DNA of 64,000 nucleotides, from contig NW_027439336.1 in the NCBI RefSeq assembly GCF_964188355.1, positions 88,001 to 152,000 of the forward strand, in the 5' to 3' direction. The notes under the pieces were generated by a model. That model was not told the DNA's origin. It ran no database searches and was given only the letters and a program-made list of their open reading frames with translations. The translations under genes and the position numbers were made by a program. The DNA is from Buteo buteo (lineage: Eukaryota > Chordata > Aves > Accipitriformes > Accipitridae). Positions within the stretch are counted from its first letter, which is position 1; the number at the start of each line of letters is the position of its first letter. Positions 24,061-36,490 of the stretch are shown here, one piece after another.

Positions 24061-25610
24061 TCTTCACCATTCCCCGTGCAGCCTATCCACAGGCACAACA
24101 GCACTGGGCATCTGTGCTTTCCCAGAGACTCAGCATCTCACGGTGCTTGTTCTCGGCAGAGCCTCTTTCTGAAAAATCAAACGTCCGGCTCTTTCTCCCA
24201 CAAGGAAGGGGCCAGCCCTGAAATCTCTTGCTGGTCTTCACAGTCCCCGTGCAGCCTATCCACAGGCACAACAGCACTGGGCTTCTCTGCTTTCTCACAG
24301 TCGGTACATCTCACGGTGCTCGTTCTCAGCAGAGCCTTTTTCTGAAAAGGCAAACGTCCAGCTCCTTCTTCCATAAGGAAGGGGCGACCCCTGAAAGCTC
24401 TTGCTGGTCTTCACCGTTCCCGTGCAGCCTATCCACAGGCACAACAGCACTGGGCATCTGTGCTTTCCCATAGTCGGTACATCTCACAGCGCTCGTTCTC
24501 GGCAGATCCTTATTCCAAAAAGAAAACGTCCACCTCTTTCTCCCACAAGGAAGGATCCAGCCCTGAATGCTCTTGCTGGTCTTCAACGTCCCCGTGCAGC
24601 CTATCCACAGGCACAACAGCACTGGGCTTCTCTGCTTTCTCACAGTCGGTACATCTCACGGCGTTCGTTCTCGGCAGAGCCTTTTTCTGAAAAGGCAAAC
24701 GTCCGGCTCCTTCTTCCATAAGGAAGGGGTAAGCCCTGAAAGCTCTTGCTGGTCTTCACCGTTCCCGTGCACCCTATCCACAGGCACAACAGCACTGGGC
24801 ATCTGTGCTTTCCCAGAGACTCAGCATCTCACGGTGCTTGTTCTCGGCAGAGCCTCTTTCCGAAAAATCAAACGTCCGGCTCTTTCTCCCACAAGGAAGG
24901 GGCCAGCCCTGAAAGCTCTTGCTGGTCTTCACCATCCCCGTGCAGCCTATCCACAGGCACAACAGCACTGGGCATCTGTGCTTTCCCAGAGACTCAGCAT
25001 CTCACGGTGCTTGTTCTCGGCAGAGCCTCTTTCCGAAAAATCAAACGTCCGGCTCTTTCTCCCACAAGGAAGGGGCCAGCCCTGAAAGCTCTTGCTGGTC
25101 TTCACAGTCCCCGTGCAGCCTATCCACAGGCACAACAGCACTGGGCTTCTCTGCTTTCTCACAGTCAGTACATCTCACGGTGCTCGTTCTCAGCAGAGCC
25201 TTTTTCTGAAAATGCAAACGTCCGGCTCCTTCTTCCATAAGGAAGGGGCGACCCCTGAAAGCTCTTGCTGGTCTTCACCGTTCCCGTGCACCCTATCCAC
25301 AGGCACAACAACACTGGGCATCTGTGCTTTCCCAGAAACTCAGCATCTCAAGGTGCTCGTTCTCGGCAGATCCTATTTCCGAAAAAGCAAACGTCTGGCT
25401 CTTTCTCCCACAAGGAAGGGGCCAGCCCTGAAAGCTCTTGCTGGTCTTCACCATCCCCGTGCAGCCTATCCACAGGCACAACAGCACTGGGCATCTGTGC
25501 TTTCCCAGAGACTCAGCATCTCACGGTGCTTGTTCTCGGCAGAGCCTCTTTCCGAAAAATCAAACGTCCGGCTCTTTCTCCCACAAGGAAGGGGCCAGCC
25601 CTGAAAGCTC

Positions 25611-25783
25611 TTGCTGGTCTTCACAGTCCCCGTGCAGCCTATCCACAGGCACAACAGCACTGGGCTTCTGTGCTTTCCCAGAGACTCAGCATCTCACGGT
25701 GCTCGTTCTCGGCAGAGCCTATTTGCGAAAAAGCAAACGTCCGGCTCTTTCTCCCACAAGGAAGGGGCCAGCCCTGAAAGCTC
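25611..25783 (+). repeat. Chimeric monomer (S-type left, R-type right)
   Basis: It has the same gggcttctgtgctttccc junction and tatttgcgaaaaag marker as 739-911. The following monomer (25784) keeps the ttgcg marker but has a normal gggcatctgtgc. The identical adjacent pair seen at 739 and 912 is therefore not conserved here. Confidence 0.8.
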
Positions 25784-26130
25784 TTGCTGGTCTTCACAGT
25801 CCCCGTGCAGCCTATCCACAGGCACAACAGCACTGGGCATCTGTGCTTTCCCAGAGACTCAGCATCTCACGGTGCTCGTTCTCGGCAGAGCCTATTTGCG
25901 AAAAAGCAAACGTCCGGCTCTTTCTCCCACAAGGAAGGGGCCAGCCCTGAAAGCTCTTGCTGGTCTTCACAGTCCCCGTGCAGCCTATCCACAGGCACAA
26001 CAGCACTGGGCTTCTCTGCTTTCTCACAGTCGGTACATCTCACGGCGCTCGTTCTTCAGCAGAGCCTTTTTCTGAAAAGGCAAACGTCCGGCTCCTTCTT
26101 CCATAAGGAAAGTGCGACCCCTGAAATCTC

Positions 26131-26303
26131 TTGCTGCTCTACACCGTCCCCGTGCACCCTATCCACAGGCACAACAACACTGGGCTTCTCTGCTTTTCCA
26201 CAGACCATACATCTCAAGGCAGTCATTCTCTTCAGAACTTATTTCCAAAAAGGCAAAGGTCCTTTTCCTTCTTCCATAAGGAAGGGGTAAGCCCTGAAAG
26301 CTC
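26131..26303 (+). repeat. Divergent D-type monomer 2
   Basis: It has the D signature ttccacagaccatacat. It belongs to a minority subtype in which the right-hand part reads aacttatttccaaaaagg followed by caaaggtccttttcc. The same subtype is seen only at 29244, which is its duplicate at an offset of 3113. Confidence 0.9.
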
Positions 26304-28023
26304 TTGCTGGTCTTCACCGTTCCCGTGCACCCTATCCACAGGCAGAACAGCACTGGGCATCTGTGCTTTCCCAGAGACTCAGCATTTCACGGTGCTCGTT
26401 CTCGGCAGATCCTATTTCCGAAAAAGCAAACGTGCGGCTCTTTCTCCCACAAGGAAGGGGCCAGCCCTGAAAGCTCTTGCTGGTCTTCAACGTCGCCGTG
26501 CAGCCTATCCACAGGCACAACAGCACTGGGCTTCTCTGCTTTCTCACAGTCGGTACATCTCACGGCGTTCGTTCTCGGCAGAGCCTTTTTCTGAAAAGGC
26601 AAACGTCCGGCTCCTTCTTCCATAAGGAAGGGGTAAGCCCTGAAAGCTCTTGCTGGTCTTCACCGTTCCCGTGCACCCTATCCACAGGCACAACAGCACT
26701 GGGCATCTGTGCTTTCCCAGAGACTCAGCATCTCACGGTGCTTGTTCTCGGCAGAGCCTATTTCCGAAAAATCAAACGTCCGGCTCTTTCTCCCACAAGG
26801 AAGGGGCCAGCCCTGAAAGCTCTTGCTGGTCTTCAACGTCCCCGTGCAGCCTATCCACAGGCACAACAGCACTGGGCATCTGTGCTTTCCCAGAGACTCA
26901 GCATCTCACGGTGCTCGTTCTCGGCAGAGCCTATTTCCGAAAAAGCAAACGTCCGGCTCTTTCTCCCACAAGGAAGGGGCCAGCCCTGAAATCTCTTGCT
27001 GGTCTTCACAGTCCCCGTGCAGCCTATCCACAGGCACAACAGCACTGGGCTTCTCTGCTTTCTCACAGTCGGTACATCTCACGGTGCTCGTTCTCAGCAG
27101 AGCCTTTTTCTGAAAAGGCAAACGTCCAGCTCCTTCTTCCATAAGGAAGGGGCGACCCCTGAAAGCTCTTGCTGGTCTTCACCGTTCCCGTGCAGCCTAT
27201 CCACAGGCACAACAGCACTGGGCATCTGTGCTTTCCCATAGTCGGTACATCTCACGGCGCTCGTTCTCGGCAGATCCTTATTCCAAAAAGAAAACGTCCA
27301 CCTCTTTCTCCCACAAGGAAGGATCCAGCCCTGAATGCTCTTGCTGGTCTTCAACGTCCCCGTGCAGCCTATCCACAGGCACAACAGCACTGGGCTTCTC
27401 TGCTTTCTCACAGTCGGTACATCTCACGGCGTTCGTTCTCGGCAGAGCCTTTTTCTGAAAAGGCAAACGTCCGGCTCCTTCTTCCATAAGGAAGGGGTAA
27501 GCCCTGAAAGCTCTTGCTGGTCTTCACCGTTCCCGTGCACCCTATCCACAGGCACAACAGCACTGGGCATCTGTGCTTTCCCAGAGACTCAGCATCTCAC
27601 GGTGCTTGTTCTCGGCAGAGCCTCTTTCCGAAAAATCAAACGTCCGGCTCTTTCTCCCACAAGGAAGGGGCCAGCCCTGAAAGCTCTTGCTGGTCTTCAC
27701 CATCCCCGTGCAGCCTATCCACAGGCACAACAGCACTGGGCATCTGTGCTTTCCCAGAGACTCAGCATCTCACGGTGCTTGTTCTCGGCAGAGCCTCTTT
27801 CCGAAAAATCAAACGTCCGGCTCTTTCTCCCACAAGGAAGGGGCCAGCCCTGAAAGCTCTTGCTGGTCTTCACAGTCCCCGTGCAGCCTATCCACAGGCA
27901 CAACAGCACTGGGCTTCTCTGCTTTCTCACAGTCAGTACATCTCACGGTGCTCGTTCTCAGCAGAGCCTTTTTCTGAAAATGCAAACGTCCGGCTCCTTC
28001 TTCCATAAGGAAGGGGCGACCCC

Positions 28024-28368
28024 TGAAAGCTCTTGCTGCTCTACACCGTCCCCGTGCACCCTATCCACAGGCACAACAGCACTGGGCATCTGTGCTTTCC
28101 CATAGTCGGTACATCTCACGGCGCTTGTTCTCGGCAGAGCCTTTTTCCAAAAATCAAACGTCCGGCTCTTTCTCCCACAAGGAAGGAGCCAGCCCTGAAA
28201 GCTCTTGCTGGTCTTCACCATCCCCGTGCAGCCTATCCACAGGCACAACAGCACTGGGCTTCTCTGCTTTCTCACAGTCGGTACATCTCACGGTGCTCGT
28301 TCTCAGCAGAGCCTTTTTCTGAAAAGGCAAATGTCCGGCTCCTTCTCCCACAAGGAAGGGGCGACCCC
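28024..28368 (+). repeat. Two-monomer insertion (Y then S) in copy B
   Basis: These two monomers are absent from the parallel position in copy A (near 25265). They correspond instead to the first two monomers of the window, 49-393, at an offset of 27984. They share ctacaccgtccccgtgcac, the cgcttgttc variant and ccaaaaatcaaacgtcc. This suggests copy B kept the ancestral arrangement and copy A lost a dimer, or that the dimer entered by exchange with a 1-1304-like segment. Confidence 0.75.
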
Positions 28369-28723
28369 TGAAAGCTCTTGCTGGTCTTCACCGTTCCCGT
28401 GCACCCTATCCACAGGCACAACAACACTGGGCATCTGTGCTTTCCCAGAAACTCAGCATCTCACGGCGTTCGTTCTCGGCAGATCCTATTTCCGAAAAAG
28501 CAAACGTCCGGCTCTTTCTCCCACAAGGAAGGGGCCAGCCCTGAAAGCTCTTGCTGGTCTTCACCGTCCCCGTGCAGCCTATCCACAGGCACAACAGCAC
28601 TGGGCATCTGTGCTTTCCCAGAGACTCAGCATCTCACGGTGCTTGTTCTCGGCAGAGCCTCTTTCCGAAAAATCAAACGTCCGGCTCTTTCTCCCACAAG
28701 GAAGGGGCCAGCCCTGAAAGCTC

Positions 28724-28896
28724 TTGCTGGTCTTCACAGTCCCCGTGCAGCCTATCCACAGGCACAACAGCACTGGGCTTCTGTGCTTTCCCAGAGACTC
28801 AGCATCTCACGGTGCTCGTTCTCGGCAGAGCCTATTTGCGAAAAAGCAAACGTCCGTCTCTTTCTCCCACAAGGAAGGGGCCAGCCCTGAAAGCTC
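28724..28896 (+). repeat. Chimeric monomer (S-type left, R-type right)
   Basis: This is a third location of the gggcttctgtgctttccc junction with tatttgcgaaaaag. It pairs with 25611 (offset 3113) and with 739 (offset 27985). It also has a private ccgtctctttc in place of ccggctctttc near 28855. Confidence 0.8.
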
Positions 28897-29243
28897 TTGC
28901 TGGTCTTCACAGTCCCCGTGCAGCCTATCCACAGGCACAACAGCACTGGGCATCTGTGCTTTCCCAGAGACTCAGCATCTCACGGTGCTCGTTCTCGGCA
29001 GAGCCTATTTGCGAAAAAGCAAACGTCCGGCTCTTTCTCCCACAAGGAAGGGGCCAGCCCTGAAAGCTCTTGCTGGTCTTCACAGTCCCCGTGCAGCCTA
29101 TCCACAGGCACAACAGCACTGGGCTTCTCTGCTTTCTCACAGTCGGTACATCTCACGGCGCTCGTTCTTCAGCAGAGCCTTTTTCTGAAAAGGCAAACGT
29201 CCGGCTCCTTCTTCCATAAGGAAAGTGCGACCCCTGAAATCTC

Positions 29244-29416
29244 TTGCTGCTCTACACCGTCCCCGTGCACCCTATCCACAGGCACAACAACACTGGGCTT
29301 CTCTGCTTTTCCACAGACCATACATCTCAAGGCAGTCATTCTCTTCAGAACTTATTTCCAAAAAGGCAAAGGTCCTTTTCCTTCTTCCATAAGGAAGGGG
29401 TAAGCCCTGAAAGCTC
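29244..29416 (+). repeat. Divergent D-type monomer 3
   Basis: It has the same minority D subtype as 26131 (aacttatttccaaaaagg followed by caaaggtccttttcc), duplicated at an offset of 3113. The region around 1259-1431 that corresponds to it in the window-start segment is S type instead, so the two paralogues part here. Confidence 0.9.
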
Positions 29417-30100
29417 TTGCTGGTCTTCACCGTTCCCGTGCACCCTATCCACAGGCAGAACAGCACTGGGCATCTGTGCTTTCCCAGAGACTCAGCATTT
29501 CACGGTGCTCGTTCTCGGCAGATCCTATTTTCGAAAAAGCAAACGTGCGGCTCTTTCTCCCACAAGGAAGGGGCCAGCCCTGAAAGCTCTTGCTGGTCTT
29601 CAACGTCGCCGTGCAGCCTATCCACAGGCACAACAGCACTGGGCTTCTCTGCTTTCTCACAGTCGGTACATCTCACGGCGTTCGTTCTCGGCAGAGCCTT
29701 TTTCTGAAAAGGCAAACGTCCGGCTCCTTCTTCCATAAGGAAGGGGTAAGCCCTGAAAGCTCTTGCTGGTCTTCACCGTTCCCGTGCACCCTATCCACAG
29801 GCACAACAGCACTGGGCATCTGTGCTTTCCCAGAGACTCAGCATCTCACGGTGCTTGTTCTCGGCAGAGCCTATTTCCGAAAAATCAAACGTCCGGATTT
29901 TTCTCCCACAAGGAAGGAGCCAGGCCTGAAAGCTCTTGCTGGTCTTCAACGTCCCCGTGCAGCCTATCCACAGGCACAACAGCACTGGGCATCTGTGCTT
30001 TCCCAGAGACTCAGCATCTCACGGTGCTCGTTCTCGGCAGAGCCTATTTCCGAAAAAGCAAACGTCCGGCTCTTTCTCCCACAAGGAAGGGGCCAGCCCT

Positions 30101-31861
30101 GAAAGCTCTTGCTGGTCTTCACCATCCCCGTGCAGCCTATCCACAGGCACAACAGCACTGGGCTTCTCTGCTTTCTCACAGTCGGTACATCTCACGGTGC
30201 TCGTTCTCTGCAGAGCCTTTTTCTGAAAAGACAAACGTCCGGCTCCTTCTTCCATAAGGAAGGGGTAAGCCCTGAAACCTCTTGCTGGTCTTCACCGTTC
30301 CCGTGCACCCTATCCACAGGCACAACAGAACTGGACTTCTCGGCTTTCCCATAGTCGGTACATCTCACAGCGCTGGTTCTCGGCAGAGCCTCTTTCCGAA
30401 AAGGGAAACGTCCGGCTCTTTCTCCCACAAGGAAGGGGCCAACCCTGAAAGCTCTTGCTGCTCTACACCGTCCCCGTGCACCCTATCCACAGGCACAACA
30501 GCACTGGGCTTCTCTGCTTTCTCATAGTCGGTACATCTCACGGTGCTCGTTCTCAGCAGAGCCTTTTTCTGAAAAGGAAAAAGTCCGGCTCCTTCTTCCA
30601 TAAGGAAGGGGCACCCCTGAAAGCTCTTGCTGGTCTTCACCGTTCCCGTGCACCCTATCAACAGGCACAACAGCACTGGGCATCTGTGCTTTCCCATAGT
30701 CGGTACATCTCACGGCGCTCGTTCTCGGCAGAGCCTTTTTCCAAAAAGCAAACGTCCGGATTTTTCTCCCACAAGGAAGGAGCCAGGCCTGAAAGCTCTT
30801 GCTGGTCTTCACAGTCCCCATGCAGCCTATCCACAGGCACAACAGCACTGGGCATCTGTGCTTTCCCAGAGACTCAGCATCTCACGGTGCTCGTTCTCGG
30901 CAGAGCCTATTTCCGAAAAAGCAAACGTCCGGCTCTTTCTCCCACAAGGAAGGGGCCAGCCCTGAAAGCTCTTGCTGGTCTTCACCATCCCCGTGCAGCC
31001 TATCCACAGGCACAACAGCACTGGGCTTCTCTGCTTTCTCACAGCCGGTACATCTCACGGTGCTCGTTCTCAGCAGAGCCTTTTTCTGAAAAGGCAAACG
31101 TCCGGCTCCTTCTTCCATAAGGAAGGGTTAAGCCCTGAAAGCTCTTGCTGCTCTTCACCGTCCCCGTGCAGCCTATCCACAGGCACAACAGCACTGGGCA
31201 TCTGTGCTTTCCCAGAGACTCAGCATCTCACGGTGCTCGTTCTCGGCAGAGCCTATTTCCGAAAAAGCAAACGTCTGTCTCTTTCTCCCACAAGGAAGAG
31301 GACAGCCCTGAAAGCTCTTGCTGGCCTTCACCATCCCCGTGCAGCCTATCCACAGGCACAAGAGAACTGGACTTCTCTGCTTTCCCATAGTCGGTACATC
31401 TCACGGCGCTGGTTCTCGGTAGAGACTCTTTCCAAAAAGGGAAATGTCCTGCTTTTCTCCCACAAGGAAGGGGCCAGCCCTGAAAGCTCTTGCTGGTCTT
31501 CACCGTTCCCGTGCACTCTATCCACAGGCACAACAGCACTGGGCATCTGTGCTTTCCCAGAGACTCAGCATGTCACGGTGCTCGTTCTCGGCAGATCCTA
31601 TTTCCGAAAAAGCAAACGTGCGGCTCTTTCTCCACAAGGAAGGGGCTAGCCCTGAAAGCTCTTGCTGGTCTTCACAGTCCCCGTGCAGCCTATCCACAGG
31701 CACAACAGCACTGGGCTTCTCTGCTTTGTCACAGTCGGTACATCTCACGGCGTTCGTTCTCGGCAGAGTTTTTTTCTGAAAAGGCAAACGTCCGGGTCCT
31801 TCTTCAATAAGGAAGGGGTAAGCCCTGAAAGCTCTTGCTGCTCTTCACCATCCCCGTGCAG
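30101..31861 (+). repeat. Mosaic satellite stretch
   Basis: About ten monomers make up this stretch. The first part (30109-30718) pairs with 11791-12400 at an offset of 18318, including cctatcaacagg near 30655. The monomers at 30799-31144 resemble 6093-6438. From 31145 the stretch matches 4196-4886 (offset 26949) and 21982 onward (offset 9163). Three different relatives within 1.7 kb show how finely older units have been cut and rejoined. Confidence 0.7.
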
Positions 31862-34105
31862 CCTATCCACAGGCACAACAGCACTGGGCATCTGTGCTTT
31901 CCCAGAGACTCAGCATCTCACGGTGCTTGTTCTCGGCAGAGCCTATTTCCGAAAAAGCAAACGTCCGGCTCTTTCTCCCACAAGGAAGGGGCCAGCCCTG
32001 AAAGCTCTTGCTGGTCTTTACCATCCCCGTGCAGCCTATCCACAGGCACAACAGCACTGGGCATCTGTGCTTTCCCAGAGACTCAGCATCTCACGGTGCT
32101 TGTTCTCGGCAGAGCCTCTTTCCGAATAATAAAAAGTCCGCTCTTTCTCCCACAAGGAAGGGGCCAGCCCTGAAAGCTCTTGCTGGTCTTCACAGTCCCC
32201 GGTGCAGCCTATCCACAGGCACAACAGCACTGGGCTTCTCTGCTTTCTCACAGTCGGTACATCTCACGGTGCTCGTTCTCAGCAGAGCCTTTTTCTGAAA
32301 AGGCAAACGTACGACTCCTTCTTCCATAAGGAAGGGGCAACCCCTGAAAGCTCTTGCTGGTCTTCACCGTTCCCGTGCACCCTATCCACAGGCACAACAG
32401 AAATGGACTTCTCGGCTTTCCCATAGTCGGTACATCTCACGGCGCTGGTTCTCGGCAGAGACTCTTTCCAAAAAGGGAAACGTCCGGCTCCTTCTCCCAC
32501 AAGGAAGGGGCCAGCCCTGAAAGCTCTTGCTGGTCTTCACCATTCCCGTGCAGCCTATCCACAGGCACAACAGCACTGGGCATCTGTGCTTTCCCAGAGA
32601 CTCAGCAACTCACGGTGCTCGTTCTCGGCATATCCTATTTCCGAAAAAGCAAACGTCCGGCTCTTTCTCCACAAGGAAGGGGCCAGCCCTGAAAGCTCTT
32701 GCTGGTCTTCACAGTCCCCGTGCAGCCTATCCACAGGCACAACAGCACTGGGCTTCTCTGCTTTGTCACAGTCGGTACATCTCACGGCGTTCGTTCTCGG
32801 CAGAGTTTTTTTCTGAAAAGGCAAACGTCCGGGTCCTTCTTCCATAAGGAAGGGGTAAGCCCTGAAAGCTCTTGCTGCTCTTCACCGTCCCCGTGCAGCC
32901 TATCCACAGGCACAACAGCACTGGGCATCTGTGCTTTCCCAGAGACTCAGCATCTCACGGTGCTCGTTCTCGGCAGAGCGTATTTCCGATAAAGCAAATG
33001 TCTGGCTCTTTCTCCCATAAGGAAGAGGACAGCCCTGAAAGCTCTTGCTGGTCTTCACCATCCCCGTGCACCCTATCCACAGGCACAACAGAACTGGACT
33101 TCTCTGCTTTCCCATAGTCGGTACATCTCACGGCGCTGGTTGTCTGTAGAGACTCTTTCCAAAAAGGGAAATGTCCTGCTTTTCTCCCACAAGGAAGGGG
33201 CCAGCCCTGAAAGCTCTTGCTGGTCTTCACCGTTCCCGTGCACTCTATCCACAGGCACAACAGCACTGGGCATCTGTGCTTTCCCAGAGACTCAGCATAT
33301 CACGGTGCTCGTTCTCGGCAGATCCTATTTCCGAAAAAGGAAACGTGCGGCTCTTTCTCCACAAGGAAGGGGCCAGCCCTGAAAGCTCTTGCTGGTCTTC
33401 ACAGTCCCCGTGCAGCCTATCCACAGGCACAACAGCACTGGGCTTCTCTGCTTTCTCACAGTCGGTACATCTCACGGTGCTCGTTCTCAGCAGAGCCTTT
33501 TTCTGAAAAGGCAAACGTCCGGGTCCTACTTCCATAAGGAAGGGGTAAGCCCTGAAAGCTCTTGCTGCTCTTCACCATCCCCGTGCAGCCTATCCACAGG
33601 CACAACAGCACTGGGCATCTGTGCTTTCCCAGAAACTCAGCATCTCACGGCGTTCGTTCTCGCAGAGCCTCTTTCCGAAAAAGCAAACGTCCGGCTCTTT
33701 CTCCCACAAGGAAGGGGCCAGCCCTGAAAGCTCTTGCTGGTCTTCACCATCCCCGTGCAGCCTCTCCACAGGCACAACAGCACAGGGCTTCTCTGCTTTC
33801 TCACAGTCGGTACATCTCACGGTGCTCGTTCTCTGCAGAGCCTTTTTCTGAAACGACAAACGTCCGGCTCCTTCTTGCATAAGGAAGGGGTAAGCCCTGA
33901 AAGCTCTTGCCGGTCTTCACCGTTCCCGTGCACCCTATCCACAGGCACAACAGCACTGGGCATCTGTGCTTTCCCATAGTCGGTACATCTCACGGCGCTC
34001 GTTCTCGGCAGAGCCTTTTTCCAAAAAGCAAACGTCCGGATTTTTCTCCCACAAGGAAGGAGCCAGCCCTGAAAGCTCTTGCTGGTCTTCAATGTCCCCA
34101 TGCAG
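31862..34105 (+). repeat. 13-monomer unit, copy A (2244 bp)
   Basis: Anchors pair with those 2244 bases downstream (32008/34252, 32527/34771, 32872/35116, 33389/35633, 33907/36151). Both copies share ggtctttaccatcc, tgttctcgc/cgttctcgc variants of the R monomers with a missing G (near 33660 and 35905), and gcgtatttccgataaag. Copy A has private changes: A to T at 32127, C to A at 32131, and an inserted G near 32201. It differs from copy B in two compact patches near 32445-32500 and 33475-33505. Confidence 0.87.
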
Positions 34106-36490
34106 CCTATCCACAGGCACAACAGCACTGGGCATCTGTGCTTTCCCAGAGACTCAGCATCTCACGGTGCTCGTTCTCGGCAGAGCCTTTTTCCGAAAAA
34201 GCAAACGTCCGGCTCTTTCTCCCACAAGGAAGGGGCCAGCCCTGAAAGCTCTTGCTGGTCTTTACCATCCCCGTGCAGCCTATCCACAGGCACAACAGCA
34301 CTGGGCATCTGTGCTTTCCCAGAGACTCAGCATCTCACGGTGCTCGTTCTCGGCAGAGCCTCTTTCCGAAAAATCAAAAGTCCGCTCTTTCTCCCACAAG
34401 GAAGGGGCCAGCCCTGAAAGCTCTTGCTGGTCTTCACAGTCCCCGTGCAGCCTATCCACAGGCACAACAGCACTGGGCTTCTCTGCTTTCTCACAGTCGG
34501 TACATCTCACGGTGCTCGTTCTCAGCAGAGCCTTTTTCTGAAAAGGCAAACGTACGACTCCTTCTTCCATAAGGAAGGGGCAACCCCTAAAAAGCTCTTG
34601 CTGGTCTTCACCGTTCCCGTGCACCCTATCCACAGGCACAACAGAAATGGACTTCTCGGCTTTCCCATAGTCGGTACATCTCACGGCGCTCGTTCTCGGC
34701 AGAGCCTTTTTCTAAAAAGGCAAACGTCCGGCTCTTTCTCCCACAAGGAAGGGGCCAGCCCTGAAAGCTCTTGCTGGTCTTCACCATTCCCGTGCAGCCT
34801 ATCCACAGGCACAACAGCACTGGGCATCTGTGCTTTCCCAGAGACTCAGCAACTCACGGTGCTCGTTCTCGGCATATCCTATTTCCGAAAAAGCAAACGT
34901 CCGGCTCTTTCTCCACAAGGAAGGGGCCAGCCCTGAAAGCTCTTGCTGGTCTTCACAGTCCCCGTGCAGCCTATCCACAGGCACAACAGCACTGGGCTTC
35001 TCTGCTTTGTCACAGTCGGTACATCTCACGGCGTTCGTTCTCGGCAGATTTTTTTTCTGAAAAGGCAAACGTCCGGGTCCTTCTTCCATAAGGAAGGGGT
35101 AAGCCCTGAAAGCTCTTGCTGCTCTTCACCATCCCCGTGCAGCCTATCCACAGGCACAACAGCACTGGGCATCTGTGCTTTCCCAGAGACTCAGCATCTC
35201 ACGGTGCTCGTTCTCGGCAGAGCGTATTTCCGATAAAGCAAATGTCTGGCTCTTTCTCCCATAAGGAAGAGGACAGCCCTGAAAGCTCTTGCTGGTCTTC
35301 ACCATCCCCGTGCACACTATCCACAGGCACAACAGAACTGGACTTCTCTGCTTTCCCATAGTCGGTACATCTCACGGCGCTGGTTGTCTGTAGAGACTCT
35401 TTCCAAAAAGGGAAATGTCCTGCTTTTCTCCCACAAGGAAGGGGCCAGCCCTGAAAGCTCTTGCTGGTCTTCACCGTTCCCGTGCACTCTATCCACAGGC
35501 ACTACAGCACTGGGCATCTGTGCTTTCCCAGAGACTCAGCATATCACGGTGCTCGTTCTCGGCAGATCCTATTTCCGAAAAAGCAAACGTGCGGCTCTTT
35601 CTCCACAAGGAAGGGGCCAGCCCTGAAAGCTCTTGCTGGTCTTCACAGTCCCCGTGCAGCCTATCCACAGGCACAACAGCACTGGGCTTCTCTGCTTTCT
35701 CACAGTCGGTACATCTCACGGCGTTCGTTCTCGGCAGAGTTTTTTTCTGAAAAGGCAAACGTCCGGGTCCTACTTCCATAAGGAAGGGGTAAGCCCTGAA
35801 AGCTCTTGCTGCTCTTCACCATCCCCGTGCAGCCTATCCACAGGCACAACAGCACTGGGCATCTGTGCTTTCCCAGAAACTCAGCATCTCACGGCGTTCG
35901 TTCTCGCAGAGCCTCTTTCCGAAAAAGCAAACGTCCGGCTCTTTCTCCCACAAGGAAGGGGCCAGCCCTGAAAGCTCTTGCTGGTCTTCACCATCCCCGT
36001 GCAGCCTCTCCACAGGCACAACAGCACAGGGCTTCTCTGCTTTCTCACAGTCGGTACATCTCACGGTGCTCGTTCTCTGCAGAGCCTTTTTCTGAAACGA
36101 CAAACGTCCGGCTCCTTCTTGCATAAGGAAGGGGTAAGCCCTGAAAGCTCTTGCCGGTCTTCACCGTTCCCGTGCACCCTATCCACAGGCACAACAGCAC
36201 TGGGCATCTGTGCTTTCCCATAGTCGGTACATCTCACGGCGCTCGTTCTCGGCAGAGCCTTTTTCCAAAAAGCAAACGTCCGGATTTTTCTCCCACAAGG
36301 AAGGAGCCAGCCCTGAAAGCTCTTGCTGGTCTTCAATGTCCCCATGCAGCCTATCCACAGGCACAACAGCACTGGGCATCTGTGCTTTCCCAGAGACTCA
36401 GCATCTCACGGTGCTCGTTCTCGGCAGAGCCTATTTCCGAAAAAGCAAACGTCCGGCTCTTTCTCCCACAAGGAAGGGGCCAGCCCTGAA
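34106..36490 (+). repeat. 13-monomer unit, copy B plus overrun (about 2.4 kb)
   Basis: This is a tandem duplicate of 31862-34105. Private features are an extra base near 34589 (ccctaaaaagctc where ccctgaaagctc is expected), cacactatcc near 35312, and an eight-T run near 35048. The end of this copy (36141 onward) also forms the start of the 9-monomer unit, so the two amplification systems overlap by about 350 bases. Confidence 0.85.

Larger units (their letters stand above)
24181..26948 (+). repeat. 16-monomer unit, copy A (2768 bp)
   Basis: This unit pairs with 26949 onward at an offset of 2768 (16 x 173). Markers shared by both copies are ctgaaatctcttg at the left edge, aaacgtccagctcc, ggatccagccctgaatgc, and cacagtcagtacat near 25163 and 27931. 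From 25438 onward the matching offset becomes 3113, because copy B contains two additional monomers. One difference is 24488 A against 27256 G. The unit includes a D monomer at 26131. Confidence 0.88.
26949..30100 (+). repeat. 18-monomer unit, copy B, with two extra monomers
   Basis: This is a tandem duplicate of 24181-26948 that carries two additional monomers at about 28024-28368. The left part matches at 2768 and the right part at 3113, and the 345-base difference equals two monomers. A short stretch near 29896-29925 (ccggatttttctcccac with gccaggcctg) differs from copy A and matches 30754-30790 instead. This looks like a local conversion patch. Similarity to copy A ends near 30100. Confidence 0.85.
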
